NCBI GenBank assembly: GCA_947167315.1
Contig: CAMVHP010000011.1
Location: 1 to 21,086, forward strand
Source of the DNA: RGIG8782 sp017475895
GTDB taxonomy: Bacteria; Pseudomonadota; Alphaproteobacteria; Rickettsiales; UBA1997
Length of the DNA stretch: 21,086 bases
Direction of reading: 5' to 3'
Shown here: piece after piece, positions 7,951 through 15,595 of the stretch
Numbering within the stretch: the stretch's first letter is position 1
How the letters are laid out: the number at the start of each line of letters is the position of its first letter
Notes under the pieces: model-generated
Databases searched by the model: none
What the model saw: the letters and a program-made list of their open reading frames with translations, nothing else
Told to the model about the DNA's origin: nothing
Position numbers and translations under genes: made by a program

Positions 7951-9117
7951 CTACTCGATTCCCACTAGTTTTTTACTGTTGTATAGAAACAGTGATTTGA
8001 TCTTTCTGAACTTTGTTGCCACTTCAACATCATCTTCGGCGAATAGGTCAAATTTTTTTGTATAATTTCCATCAATTATGTGTATTTCAGCGATTTTTGT
8101 ATCTCTTTTAATAGGAGCCTGTAGATATTTGTTGGAAACAAATTTTACCTTCAGGTTACCAACATCTTCTTTTTTTGCTGCGTAAGATATATCTTCTTTT
8201 GTGTAGGCGTAAACTTTTTTGTTTTTACCAAATAGAACGCTTACCTCTCCAACGGTATCGGCGGATTTGTATAAATCTATGTAACTGTAGTTGCTGAAAC
8301 CGTAGTCGAGTAGTCTTTTTGCTTGATTTATCCTACTTCTTTCGCTGTCTGCTCCGTTTACTACGGCAATTAACCTTTTACCGTGTCTGATGGCGGATGC
8401 TGATACGGAATATTTACCATAGTCTGTGAAACCTGTTTTTAAACCGTCGGCTCCCTCATATTCCTCCAGAAGCCAATTTCTATTTTTTTGACTTATGTTA
8501 TTAAAGCTGTAGCTCTTTTGTGAAAAATATCTTTTGTAATACTTACGATGATTTTTTATTAATGCTCTTGATAAAAGGCCTAAGTCATAAACGGACATGA
8601 AATGATTTTTTTCATATAATCCATTTGGGTTAACAAAATTTGTGTTTTCCATACCCAACTCTTTAGCTTTTTTGTTCATTAAAACCACAAAATCATCAAT
8701 GTTGCCAGCTGCACCCTCCGCCAGTACCACGGCGGCATCATTTCCGGAAACTATTATCAAACCCTTTAGAAGTTCGTCGACACTGATTTTCCATTCTGGT
8801 TCCAAAAACATTCTTGTTCCCTCCTGTCGCCATGCCCTTATACTTACTTTAAACTTATCATTCAAATTTATTTTATTTTCCTCCAATAGATCAAAAATAA
8901 TATAGGCAGTCATTAGTTTTGTGGTTGATGACGGAGCGGTTATCTCGTTCATATTTTTTTTGTATAAAATATCCATAGTGTCGTAGTCAAGTAGTACTGC
9001 ATATTTTGCTTCTATATCCAAACTATCACCATAACCATTGCTTTCTTTTGCCTTTACTTTTACTGTTTCTACCATAAAAAGTAGTAATATTAAAATTAAT
9101 ATTTTTGCTTTTTTCAT
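7951..9117 (-). CDS. dacA: D-alanyl-D-alanine carboxypeptidase (PBP5/6-like, peptidase family S11)
   Basis: This periplasmic enzyme removes the terminal D-Ala from peptidoglycan pentapeptides, limiting crosslinking. A signal peptide fills residues 1-24 (MKKAK then a Leu/Ile-rich core). The three active-site motifs of the penicillin-binding fold are intact: S64-T-T-K67, S124-G-N126 and K227-T-G229. NPNGL (163-167) and the SVYDLGLLSRAL helix (175-186) are typical of the family. The C-terminal about 120 residues match the PBP5 C-terminal beta domain in position; the end (FRKIKSLFLYNSKKLVGIE) may include the amphipathic membrane anchor, but it is less clear than in E. coli. Its stop is five bases from that of the TPR gene on the opposite strand. 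It is divergent from yidC. Confidence 0.9.
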   Translation of the reverse strand: MKKAKILILILLLFMVETVKVKAKESNGYGDSLDIEAKYAVLLDYDTMDILYKKNMNEITAPSSTTKLMTAYIIFDLLEENKINLNDKFKVSIRAWRQEGTRMFLEPEWKISVDELLKGLIIVSGNDAAVVLAEGAAGNIDDFVVLMNKKAKELGMENTNFVNPNGLYEKNHFMSVYDLGLLSRALIKNHRKYYKRYFSQKSYSFNNISQKNRNWLLEEYEGADGLKTGFTDYGKYSVSASAIRHGKRLIAVVNGADSERSRINQAKRLLDYGFSNYSYIDLYKSADTVGEVSVLFGKNKKVYAYTKEDISYAAKKEDVGNLKVKFVSNKYLQAPIKRDTKIAEIHIIDGNYTKKFDLFAEDDVEVATKFRKIKSLFLYNSKKLVGIE

Positions 9118-9118
9118 A

Positions 9119-9146
9119 TTGACTAGATTTTTTTTATTTTTATAAT
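9119..9146 (+). promoter_or_regulatory. Candidate promoter for yidC
   Basis: TTGACT at 9119-9124 (five of six consensus bases) and a perfect TATAAT at 9141-9146, spacer 16. A transcript would begin near 9153, about 25 bases before the yidC ATG. This is the best promoter match in the window. Its -35 abuts the dacA start codon, and its -10 overlaps the dacA promoter candidate. Confidence 0.6.
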
Positions 9147-9166
9147 TGGATTATTAAAGTCATCAA
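9139..9166 (-). promoter_or_regulatory. Candidate promoter for dacA
   Basis: Read on the minus strand: TTGATG (9166-9161), a 16-base spacer, then TATAAA (9144-9139). Its -10 shares four base pairs with the plus-strand TATAAT of yidC. The predicted transcript start near 9132 leaves a leader of about 15 bases. Confidence 0.45.
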
Positions 9167-9177
9167 GATAATAATTT

Positions 9178-10836
9178 ATGAAAAATATAAGTCCAGCAAA
9201 AACTGACAACAACGACACAAAAAAAACAATTATACTTTTTGTTGTATTCTTTTTAATTTCAGAATTTTTCATTATAAAACCATTAAGAAAAAAACTGGAG
9301 AATAAACAAAGAGAACTGAGAGAAGAAGAGTTGCTACTGCAAAATGAAGAAAAAAATAAAAGTAACGATGTCTTTGGTGAAGATGTAATTGTCGAGAATG
9401 ATTACCTAAAATTAAAGATTAACACTAAGGGTCTTAAGATTGATGATGTAATTTTAAAAAAATACACCATCAACGTTGATTCTGATGAAAATGTAAAATT
9501 GTTAAACAATAAATATTTTATTGATATAAACTGGCTGTCTTTTACCAATGGTGCAGTTTTGCCAGATAACAATTCTCTGTGGAACAGTGAACGGGATGGT
9601 AACAAAACCATATTCAGCTATGATAATGGTGATGGAATAATCTTTAAAATAGCTTTACATTTGGATGATAAATATATGTTGAATGTGGAGCAGGTGGTAG
9701 AGAATAACAAATATGAAAAATTATATTTGAAGCCAGTTTGGCAGATAACAAAAATACAAGATAGTAGCAATACTGATTTAACTGGTTTTAATGGTGGTGT
9801 TGGTGTGTTTAATAATAAACTTGAAGAGATAAAAAATAAAAAAGTAAAAAACAAAAATATTGAGTTTGAAAAGTTTGATTGGGCTGGTTTGACCAGTAAG
9901 TACTGGTTAACGGCTATAATCAATGAAGATAAGACAAACGGAACGGTTAACTATGTTGGCAAAAACAACAGAGTTAAACTTCAGTATACCACAAAAAATA
10001 ACTTGATAATAGCTAAGAATTCTTTTGCTGGTACAAAAAACAAAATATTTATAGGAGCTAAAGATCTTGACATTTTAAAGGAATATAGGGACAACGATGG
10101 TGTTGCATTATTTGATAGAAGTATAGATTTTGGATTATTTTACATATTGTCAAAACCATTAAATTCAATATTAAATTTCTTTAATAAAGTTACAAATAAT
10201 TTTGGTTTGGCGATTATACTGTTGACCGTTATAATTAAAATTTTGTTGTATCCAACTATAAGAAATTCTTTTGTTTCAATGGCTAAGATGAAAAAAGTAC
10301 AGCCGGAACTGAAGAGGCTACAGGAAAAATATAAAGACGATAGGGTTGCTCTACAGCAGGAGGTTGTTAAATTGTATAAGAAATATGAATTAAACCCGCT
10401 TTCCAGTATTATTCCAATTTTTGTGCAGATACCTGTATTTTTCTCATTATATAAGGTTATTTCTGTTAGCTTGAAGATGAGACAGGCACCGTTCTTTGGT
10501 TACATAAAAGATTTGTCGATAGCAGATCAAACCACAATATTTAATCTGTTTGGACTTTTAAATTACAATGTCTCGTATAAGATTGGACTTTTACCCTGTA
10601 TAATGGCTTTAACCATGTATATTCAACAGAAGGTAACTGAAAATATGTCTGGTGACGGAAAAGTAAAGATGGACAAGGATGCTGAAACGGCAAATAAAAT
10701 GGGTAAATATTTACCTTTACTATTTTTGTTTATGTTTTCTGGGTTTCCGGCAGGACTACTGCTTTACTGGACATTTAACAACATAATTACGTTGTTACAA
10801 CAGCTGTATATTTCTAAAAAATATATGAATAAATAA
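9178..10836 (+). CDS. yidC: Membrane protein insertase YidC
   Basis: YidC inserts and folds inner-membrane proteins, alone or with SecYEG. This 552-residue protein has the Gram-negative architecture: an N-terminal membrane anchor (17-36), a charged linker, a large periplasmic domain (about 65-315, beta-rich), and the conserved C-terminal insertase domain (about 318-550) with five hydrophobic segments. The hydrophilic-groove position that is Arg366 in E. coli is Lys354 here (TVIIKILLYP), as I recall for other alphaproteobacteria. The cytoplasmic coiled-coil hairpin follows at SMAKMKKVQPELKRL and on to about 395. The last membrane segment FPAGLLLYWTFNNI is typical. It lies outside the usual rpmH-rnpA-yidC cluster. 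The ATG at 9178 has no clear ribosome-binding site. It converges with gpsA, 16 bases apart. Confidence 0.95.
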   Translation: MKNISPAKTDNNDTKKTIILFVVFFLISEFFIIKPLRKKLENKQRELREEELLLQNEEKNKSNDVFGEDVIVENDYLKLKINTKGLKIDDVILKKYTINVDSDENVKLLNNKYFIDINWLSFTNGAVLPDNNSLWNSERDGNKTIFSYDNGDGIIFKIALHLDDKYMLNVEQVVENNKYEKLYLKPVWQITKIQDSSNTDLTGFNGGVGVFNNKLEEIKNKKVKNKNIEFEKFDWAGLTSKYWLTAIINEDKTNGTVNYVGKNNRVKLQYTTKNNLIIAKNSFAGTKNKIFIGAKDLDILKEYRDNDGVALFDRSIDFGLFYILSKPLNSILNFFNKVTNNFGLAIILLTVIIKILLYPTIRNSFVSMAKMKKVQPELKRLQEKYKDDRVALQQEVVKLYKKYELNPLSSIIPIFVQIPVFFSLYKVISVSLKMRQAPFFGYIKDLSIADQTTIFNLFGLLNYNVSYKIGLLPCIMALTMYIQQKVTENMSGDGKVKMDKDAETANKMGKYLPLLFLFMFSGFPAGLLLYWTFNNIITLLQQLYISKKYMNK

Positions 10837-10852
10837 ACTGTGTTTGTTGTTA

Positions 10853-11836
10853 TTATTCAAATTCACCTTTGATTGGTCTATCAAAAAGTCCATGTATTAC
10901 GGTGTCTATACTCTGTTGTTCGTAAACAAAGTCATATAGTGCCTCGCATATTGGGGCATAGGTGTTTGTTTTTTTTACGAAATCATAAATGGCTTTTAAT
11001 GTATAGTAACCTTCTGCCAGTTTGCTAAATTCAGTCTTTTTTACTAGATTTTCACCAAATTGTCTATTGTGACTATTTTTTGAAAACAGAGTTGCTTCAT
11101 AATCCCCTAAATGTGCTAGACCATAGGCGCTATTGGGATTTCCGCCGAATTTTTTGATTATTCTACCAACTTCTATAGGTGCTCTTGTCATAAGCGCCCC
11201 CTTCAGACCATACCAATCAAGTCCATCAAGTATTCCGGCGGCTATTCCTATAACGTTTTTTAAAGCTGCTCCAACTTCATTACCAATCAAATCATTTCCA
11301 TAATATACACGCATCAGTTCACTGTTGAACAGGTTTGCTATGTACTTTTTAACATCGGAATTGTTGGAGTCCACCACAGCACAGCTTGGGACTTTTTTTA
11401 GATAATCCTGTACATGCCCCGGACCTAGCAGAACGCATGTATTTACGTCATATTTTATTTCTTCATCGATAATTTCTGTCAGTCTTTTGCTTGTGTTTTG
11501 CTCTAATCCTTTCATTGCCAGAATAAAAGTTTTATCTTCCAAATTATAGTTGTTTAGCTGTTTTGCTAAGTCTCTTAAATTTTGACATGGAATTGATATG
11601 ACAATTATGTTGTTTTTTAAAGCATCTTCCACATTTGACGTTAAAGTGATGTTTTGTGGAAGTGTCAAATATTCATTTTTCCCTGTGGTTTTTAAACAAT
11701 TAAAATCTTTACTGTTTTCTCTTCCGTACAGTAATACGTTTTGCACGCAGTAAGTGGCTAGATAATAGGATAAAAAACTTCCCCATCTGCCACAGCCTAT
11801 AACTGATACGTTATCACATTTATATTTACTACTCAT
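10853..11836 (-). CDS. gpsA: Glycerol-3-phosphate dehydrogenase [NAD(P)+]
   Basis: This cytosolic enzyme reduces dihydroxyacetone phosphate to sn-glycerol 3-phosphate, the backbone of phospholipids. The Rossmann motif is G14-C-G-R-W-G19. The MKGLE block (108-112) and GNEVGAALKN (185-194, catalytic Lys193) are clear, as is HNRQFG (256-261), which corresponds to SRNRxFG of the family. Two motifs are unusual: the common TRGLAE block reads TRAPIE (217-222), and GLxGLGDLxxT reads GLAHLGDYEAT, keeping the key Asp245. Length (327) is normal. It starts six bases after the virB11 stop and is the last gene of the BI-1 to gpsA unit, ending next to the convergent yidC. Confidence 0.9.
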   Translation of the reverse strand: MSSKYKCDNVSVIGCGRWGSFLSYYLATYCVQNVLLYGRENSKDFNCLKTTGKNEYLTLPQNITLTSNVEDALKNNIIVISIPCQNLRDLAKQLNNYNLEDKTFILAMKGLEQNTSKRLTEIIDEEIKYDVNTCVLLGPGHVQDYLKKVPSCAVVDSNNSDVKKYIANLFNSELMRVYYGNDLIGNEVGAALKNVIGIAAGILDGLDWYGLKGALMTRAPIEVGRIIKKFGGNPNSAYGLAHLGDYEATLFSKNSHNRQFGENLVKKTEFSKLAEGYYTLKAIYDFVKKTNTYAPICEALYDFVYEQQSIDTVIHGLFDRPIKGEFE

Positions 11837-11842
11837 ATCTAT

Positions 11843-12838
11843 TTATATTGTTGCCTCTTTATCTTTAAAATATATTTCCGAAATATACCTTCTACCTTTT
11901 GCTCCCCTTTTTAATTGAACCACTATATCCACAACATTTTTAATGTAGTTCATAATATCGTCTGGTGGCATACCAAGCCCTGCCTGCATAACCATAAGTT
12001 TTAACTGTTGCAGAGCCATTTCAGGCGTATCGGCGTGGAGTGTTGAAATTGACCCTGGGTGTCCGGTGTTTATTGCTCTTAAAAAAGCGAAAGCTTCAGA
12101 TCCTCTCAACTCACCCACTATAATTCTTTCTGGTCTCAGACGAAGACAAGCTTCGATTAGATCCTGTGCCGTTACATTTGCTCTACCTTGCCCACCCTTT
12201 GAAGCTAACAGATGAACCTTGTTTGGATGTTGCTCTAAATCAATTTCCCTAGCATCCTCTACAGTTATTAACCTCTCTACTTTTGGTATTGCTCTTAGAC
12301 AGGCATTTGTGAATGTGGTTTTACCCGTGGATGTACCTCCGGAAATTATAATGTTTTTTTTGGTCAAAATTGCCTGATATAAAAAATCTTTTATTCTATT
12401 TGCTTTTAGTAGTTTAGACAAAATTATATTATTTTCATCAATGACCTTTTCTGTTGCTGTATTATCAAATGCTCCCATTTTATCATAATCCTCCAGCGTC
12501 CAAGCTAAACTTGATTTTTTACGAATGGACATTATAACTGTGTGGTTTTCACAAGCTGGTGGAAATACTATCTGAATACGATAGCCGGCCGGCAACGTTG
12601 CTGACAGAAGTGGCGTTTCCTCGCTTATTTTCTGGTCTGTAGACTCTGCAATTAATCTGGCTAGTTGTTTCAGGTGTCTTGTATCATATCCTGGTAGTGA
12701 TACTTTAAACATATCACCACGTCTTTCAACCCATGCTTCGTTTGGTTCATTTATTGATATTTCGCTTATACCATCCTTACTTAATAATATGGATATTGGT
12801 TTTAAGTATACCTCCAATGCTTCAAAACTTCTAGCCAC
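11843..12838 (-). CDS. virB11: Type IV secretion system ATPase VirB11
   Basis: This hexameric ATPase at the cytoplasmic face of the type IV secretion channel drives pilus assembly and substrate transfer. The N-terminal domain (1-140) carries family features such as EISINEPNEAWVE and ETPLLSATLPAGYRIQ. The RecA-like C-terminal domain has Walker A GGTSTGKTT (167-175, Lys173), the Asp box VEDAREI (193-199), Walker B RIIVGELRG (238-246) and the His box NTGHPGSISTLHA (257-269). Length (331) is standard. The start is GTG at 12838, supported by AGGAG six bases upstream, 22 bases after the virB10 stop. Only virB10 accompanies it; the coupling ATPase virD4 that follows it in many Rickettsiales is replaced by gpsA. 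Confidence 0.94.
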   Translation of the reverse strand: MARSFEALEVYLKPISILLSKDGISEISINEPNEAWVERRGDMFKVSLPGYDTRHLKQLARLIAESTDQKISEETPLLSATLPAGYRIQIVFPPACENHTVIMSIRKKSSLAWTLEDYDKMGAFDNTATEKVIDENNIILSKLLKANRIKDFLYQAILTKKNIIISGGTSTGKTTFTNACLRAIPKVERLITVEDAREIDLEQHPNKVHLLASKGGQGRANVTAQDLIEACLRLRPERIIVGELRGSEAFAFLRAINTGHPGSISTLHADTPEMALQQLKLMVMQAGLGMPPDDIMNYIKNVVDIVVQLKRGAKGRRYISEIYFKDKEATI

Positions 12839-12844
12839 TTTCTA

Positions 12845-12849
12845 CTCCT
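12845..12849 (-). promoter_or_regulatory. Ribosome-binding site deciding the virB11 GTG start
   Basis: AGGAG on the minus strand, six bases before the GTG at 12838. It sits in the 21-base gap after virB10 and supports GTG as the start. Confidence 0.7.
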
Positions 12850-12859
12850 ATTTATTGCT

Positions 12860-14356
12860 TTACTTACCTTTTTGTTTAAATATTGGTAACGCTAAATCCT
12901 GATTAACAACTATATTTATTTTTGTTCCCTGTGCCACTCTTATTGTCGGTTTTTCTTCTTTTAAATTGTCAACTATATCTTGCATTTCATCACCAAAATC
13001 TTTTGTAGCATCTATTATAGCCTGATTTGTGGCATTTGATGTTGTGGTTGTGGTGGTGCCACTGGTGGAGGTGGTGGTTACCGTATCTGTTATTTTATCC
13101 ACCAAAGCAGCACTTGCTATTGATACGACGCTCGATAGGAAGGCGTTTCTTATTATTTGTGTGTACTTGTTATCCAAATCACCCTCGACACCGCCTCTAC
13201 CTAAATTGTCCGCCGTACTTGAACTTATTGTTATACTTAATCCGTCAGTTCTCAAAATTCGTGTCCAAGTTATGTTTAATCTGGCAATGGTTGTGCTGGT
13301 TACGGTTTGATATGTTCCTATAATCCTAGATCCCTTTGGAATTAGTATATTTTTACCAGACTCAGAATAAATATCTCTAGATATTACGGCTCTAACTTGA
13401 TTTTGAACATCTGTATCTATAGCGTTTTCAAGTACAGCGGCTATTATTTTACCCTGTGCAATTGTTCTTGACATATCGGCCGTTTTTGTGGCAACGACAT
13501 CAGTTTTTGTTTCCTCTATATTATGTAGACTATCTTTATCTGTTATTATGATGCTGTCTTTTTCTATACTATCGTCAGTTCCTCCACCTCCACCCTGCAT
13601 TTTAAACATTGATGATGATCTTCTTTCCTGCATAACCCTCTTTCTCTGTGCTATGAGAAGCTCTTTTTCTTCCTCGGCTTTCTGTTCCTCTAGAGTTTTT
13701 TCATCAACCATATTTGGTGGTAATCCATTATCTGAAACACCGGTCGGCGTTATTGTCTCCTGATTTCCAAGTATCGATGCGATTTTTCTATTTTTTTTAC
13801 TTTCTTCTTCTTCAAGTTTTCTTTTTTCTAGTTCTTTTGCTAATTTCTCACTTTCGTTTTTAATTTTTTTCATTTCCGTTTCAAAACTTTTAAGTTTCAA
13901 ATTGACCATTTCATCAACTTCATCCTTTGTAAAAACATTATCCGGAAGACCCTGTCTTTTTGTTTCCTTAATTTCCTCTTCTATATTTTGTGTTATGGTT
14001 TCCGGTAATTTTGGCAATTCTGGTAATTCTAACAGTTCTCTATTGGTTTCAGTGTTACCATAATCCGTATCATTGTAATTTATACCAATAACACTGCCAA
14101 TATTATCGATTGGAGCGTTGTTAACTGCAGCGGGTTTTGTGTCTCTGACTATTTGACTTGAATCGACAGTGTCGTTTTTATTACCGCCAGAAAATATCAT
14201 AAAATAAATTATTATGCTTATGATAACAGAAGCTCCTATAGTTATATATTTTATGTTGTTATTTGAAGCACCTCCACCACCCTGATCATCGTTATCGATA
14301 TCAACAACAGGATCTTCAACAACAACCGGATCATTATTAACGGTATTATCTGCCAT
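12860..14356 (-). CDS. virB10: Type IV secretion system protein VirB10
   Basis: VirB10 spans both membranes and relays energy from the inner-membrane ATPases to the outer-membrane core. The order of parts fits: a short acidic cytoplasmic N-terminus with GGGG (26-29), one transmembrane helix (about 37-55), a periplasmic stalk with a short Pro/Leu repeat (LPELPKLPE, about 92-100) and a long charged coiled coil (about 122-190), then the TrbI/VirB10 beta-barrel domain from about 300 (AQGKIIAAVLENAIDTD, ILIPKGSRIIGTY) to the end. Between the helices of the outer-membrane antenna lies a Thr/Ser-rich loop (about 425-450). The C-terminal VAQGTKINIVVNQDLALP is conserved. It starts two bases after the dnaX stop. 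Length 498 is on the long side because of the coiled coil. Confidence 0.92.
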   Translation of the reverse strand: MADNTVNNDPVVVEDPVVDIDNDDQGGGGASNNNIKYITIGASVIISIIIYFMIFSGGNKNDTVDSSQIVRDTKPAAVNNAPIDNIGSVIGINYNDTDYGNTETNRELLELPELPKLPETITQNIEEEIKETKRQGLPDNVFTKDEVDEMVNLKLKSFETEMKKIKNESEKLAKELEKRKLEEEESKKNRKIASILGNQETITPTGVSDNGLPPNMVDEKTLEEQKAEEEKELLIAQRKRVMQERRSSSMFKMQGGGGGTDDSIEKDSIIITDKDSLHNIEETKTDVVATKTADMSRTIAQGKIIAAVLENAIDTDVQNQVRAVISRDIYSESGKNILIPKGSRIIGTYQTVTSTTIARLNITWTRILRTDGLSITISSSTADNLGRGGVEGDLDNKYTQIIRNAFLSSVVSIASAALVDKITDTVTTTSTSGTTTTTTSNATNQAIIDATKDFGDEMQDIVDNLKEEKPTIRVAQGTKINIVVNQDLALPIFKQKGK

Positions 14357-14358
14357 AT

Positions 14359-15579
14359 TTACACAATTTTTGAACCACTAAATGTGTTTAACACCATGTT
14401 TGTTAAACTACTCTTGCCAGAGTTTAAATCATTAGAATTATTTTTCAATTTTTTTATTATATCACCTATTTCCGGTATGTTTATTCCATAACAAATTTTT
14501 AATATCAAAACCTCAACAAAGTTCTTCTGATTTACAACGCTATTCACTTCAGCTATTGCTTTTATCAGGAATTGCCATACTCTAAACAGCGCAGACATTG
14601 TTATATCTTGTTTTTCTAGCCATTCCTTTTGAAAACTTGTTAAGGCATCAGTTGTTATGTTATTTTTTTTCATCAGCAGTAGGTGTGTTATTTCTAACAT
14701 ATCGTTTAAAAGCATTTCAACACCACTGGTGGATAAGTAGATTTCATTAAAAGTTTTTATAGCTTCTTCTGTATTTAATTTTATCATATTCTCATACAGT
14801 GAATACGTTTTCTCTTTCCCACCAAGTCCCAATATATTTATTACAGTTTCTTCTTCAATGTTTTTGGAAAAATTATTGAAGGATATTATTCTATCCAGTA
14901 GAGACATTGAGTCTCTGACGGAACCTTCGGCAACGCTTGCTATTATTTTTGCTGAACTATCTGCTATTGTATATCCTTCTCTATTGGCTACATCTATAAC
15001 ATGTTTTGCCAAAATATCCTGTGAAACTCTGTTTAGATCAAATCTTATACATCTGGATAAAATTGTTATTGGAACCTTTCTTATTTCTGTTGTGGCGAAT
15101 ATGAATTTTACATAAGCTGGTGGCTCCTCTAGAGTTTTTAAAAGTGCATTAAAGGCACTATTTGATAGCATATGAACTTCATCTATTATGTAGATTTTGT
15201 ATCTTGAATTAACCGGAGCGTAACCTATACTATCTATAATATCTCTTATATCTCCAACACCCGTATGGCTAGCGGCATCGAATTCTACGACGTCCTGATC
15301 ATTTCCGTTTGCTATCGCTTTGCAATGCACACATTCTAGACAAGGGTCTGTTGTTTCCTTTCCTTTACCATCTGGGCCAATGCAGTTTAAAGATTTTGCT
15401 ATTAATCTTGCTGTTGTGGTTTTTCCTACACCTCTTATTCCGGTCAATATAAAAGCGTGATGTATTTTGTTTTTTTCTATGGCATTAGTTAGTGTTTTAA
15501 CCAAAACGTCTTGTCCTATAACCTCACTAAACTTTTGTGGTCTATATTTTCTTGCTAGAACCTTGTATTCATCACTCAT
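14359..15579 (-). CDS. dnaX: DNA polymerase III clamp-loader subunit DnaX (gamma-like length)
   Basis: This AAA+ motor loads the sliding clamp. From the ATG at 15579 it is 406 residues: LARKYRPQKFSEVIGQ (8-23), Walker A G47-IRGVG-K53-T-T, the zinc module C66/C80/C83/C86, Walker B IIDEVHML (131-138) and the arginine-finger motif SRC (175-177), then the collar domain III to about 370. There is no counterpart of tau domains IV and V, which bind DnaB helicase and polymerase alpha in E. coli (643 residues); virB10 starts two bases after the stop. The ATG is chosen because GAGG lies five bases upstream and the protein then begins as DnaX usually does; a TTG at 15603 would add eight residues and overlap the htrA stop. 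Confidence 0.93.
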   Translation of the reverse strand: MSDEYKVLARKYRPQKFSEVIGQDVLVKTLTNAIEKNKIHHAFILTGIRGVGKTTTARLIAKSLNCIGPDGKGKETTDPCLECVHCKAIANGNDQDVVEFDAASHTGVGDIRDIIDSIGYAPVNSRYKIYIIDEVHMLSNSAFNALLKTLEEPPAYVKFIFATTEIRKVPITILSRCIRFDLNRVSQDILAKHVIDVANREGYTIADSSAKIIASVAEGSVRDSMSLLDRIISFNNFSKNIEEETVINILGLGGKEKTYSLYENMIKLNTEEAIKTFNEIYLSTSGVEMLLNDMLEITHLLLMKKNNITTDALTSFQKEWLEKQDITMSALFRVWQFLIKAIAEVNSVVNQKNFVEVLILKICYGINIPEIGDIIKKLKNNSNDLNSGKSSLTNMVLNTFSGSKIV

Positions 15580-15584
15580 TTTTG

Positions 15585-15588
15585 CCTC
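15585..15588 (-). promoter_or_regulatory. Ribosome-binding site deciding the dnaX start
   Basis: GAGG on the minus strand, five bases before the ATG at 15579. It favours this start over the TTG at 15603. Confidence 0.6.
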
Positions 15589-15595
15589 AGTCCTT

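Noticed and set aside
10871..10888. Inverted repeat TTTGAT/ATCAAA at the 3' end of gpsA as a terminator for gpsA or yidC.
   Set aside because: The stem has six mostly A-T pairs, no T run follows on either strand, and it is inside coding sequence.
13027..13323. Repetitive GTGG-rich plus-strand stretch inside virB10 as a possible repeat element.
   Set aside because: It is the complement of Thr codons (ACC/ACA/ACT) in the VirB10 antenna loop, so it is coding low complexity and not a separate element.
14449..14455. A run of seven A on the minus strand near the end of dnaX, in the A AAA AAA slippery phase known from dnaX frameshifting.
   Set aside because: A -1 slip reaches a stop after three codons and a +1 slip stops at once, so only a slightly shorter protein would result. 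No tau-like frame exists to be reached, and A runs are common in this DNA.
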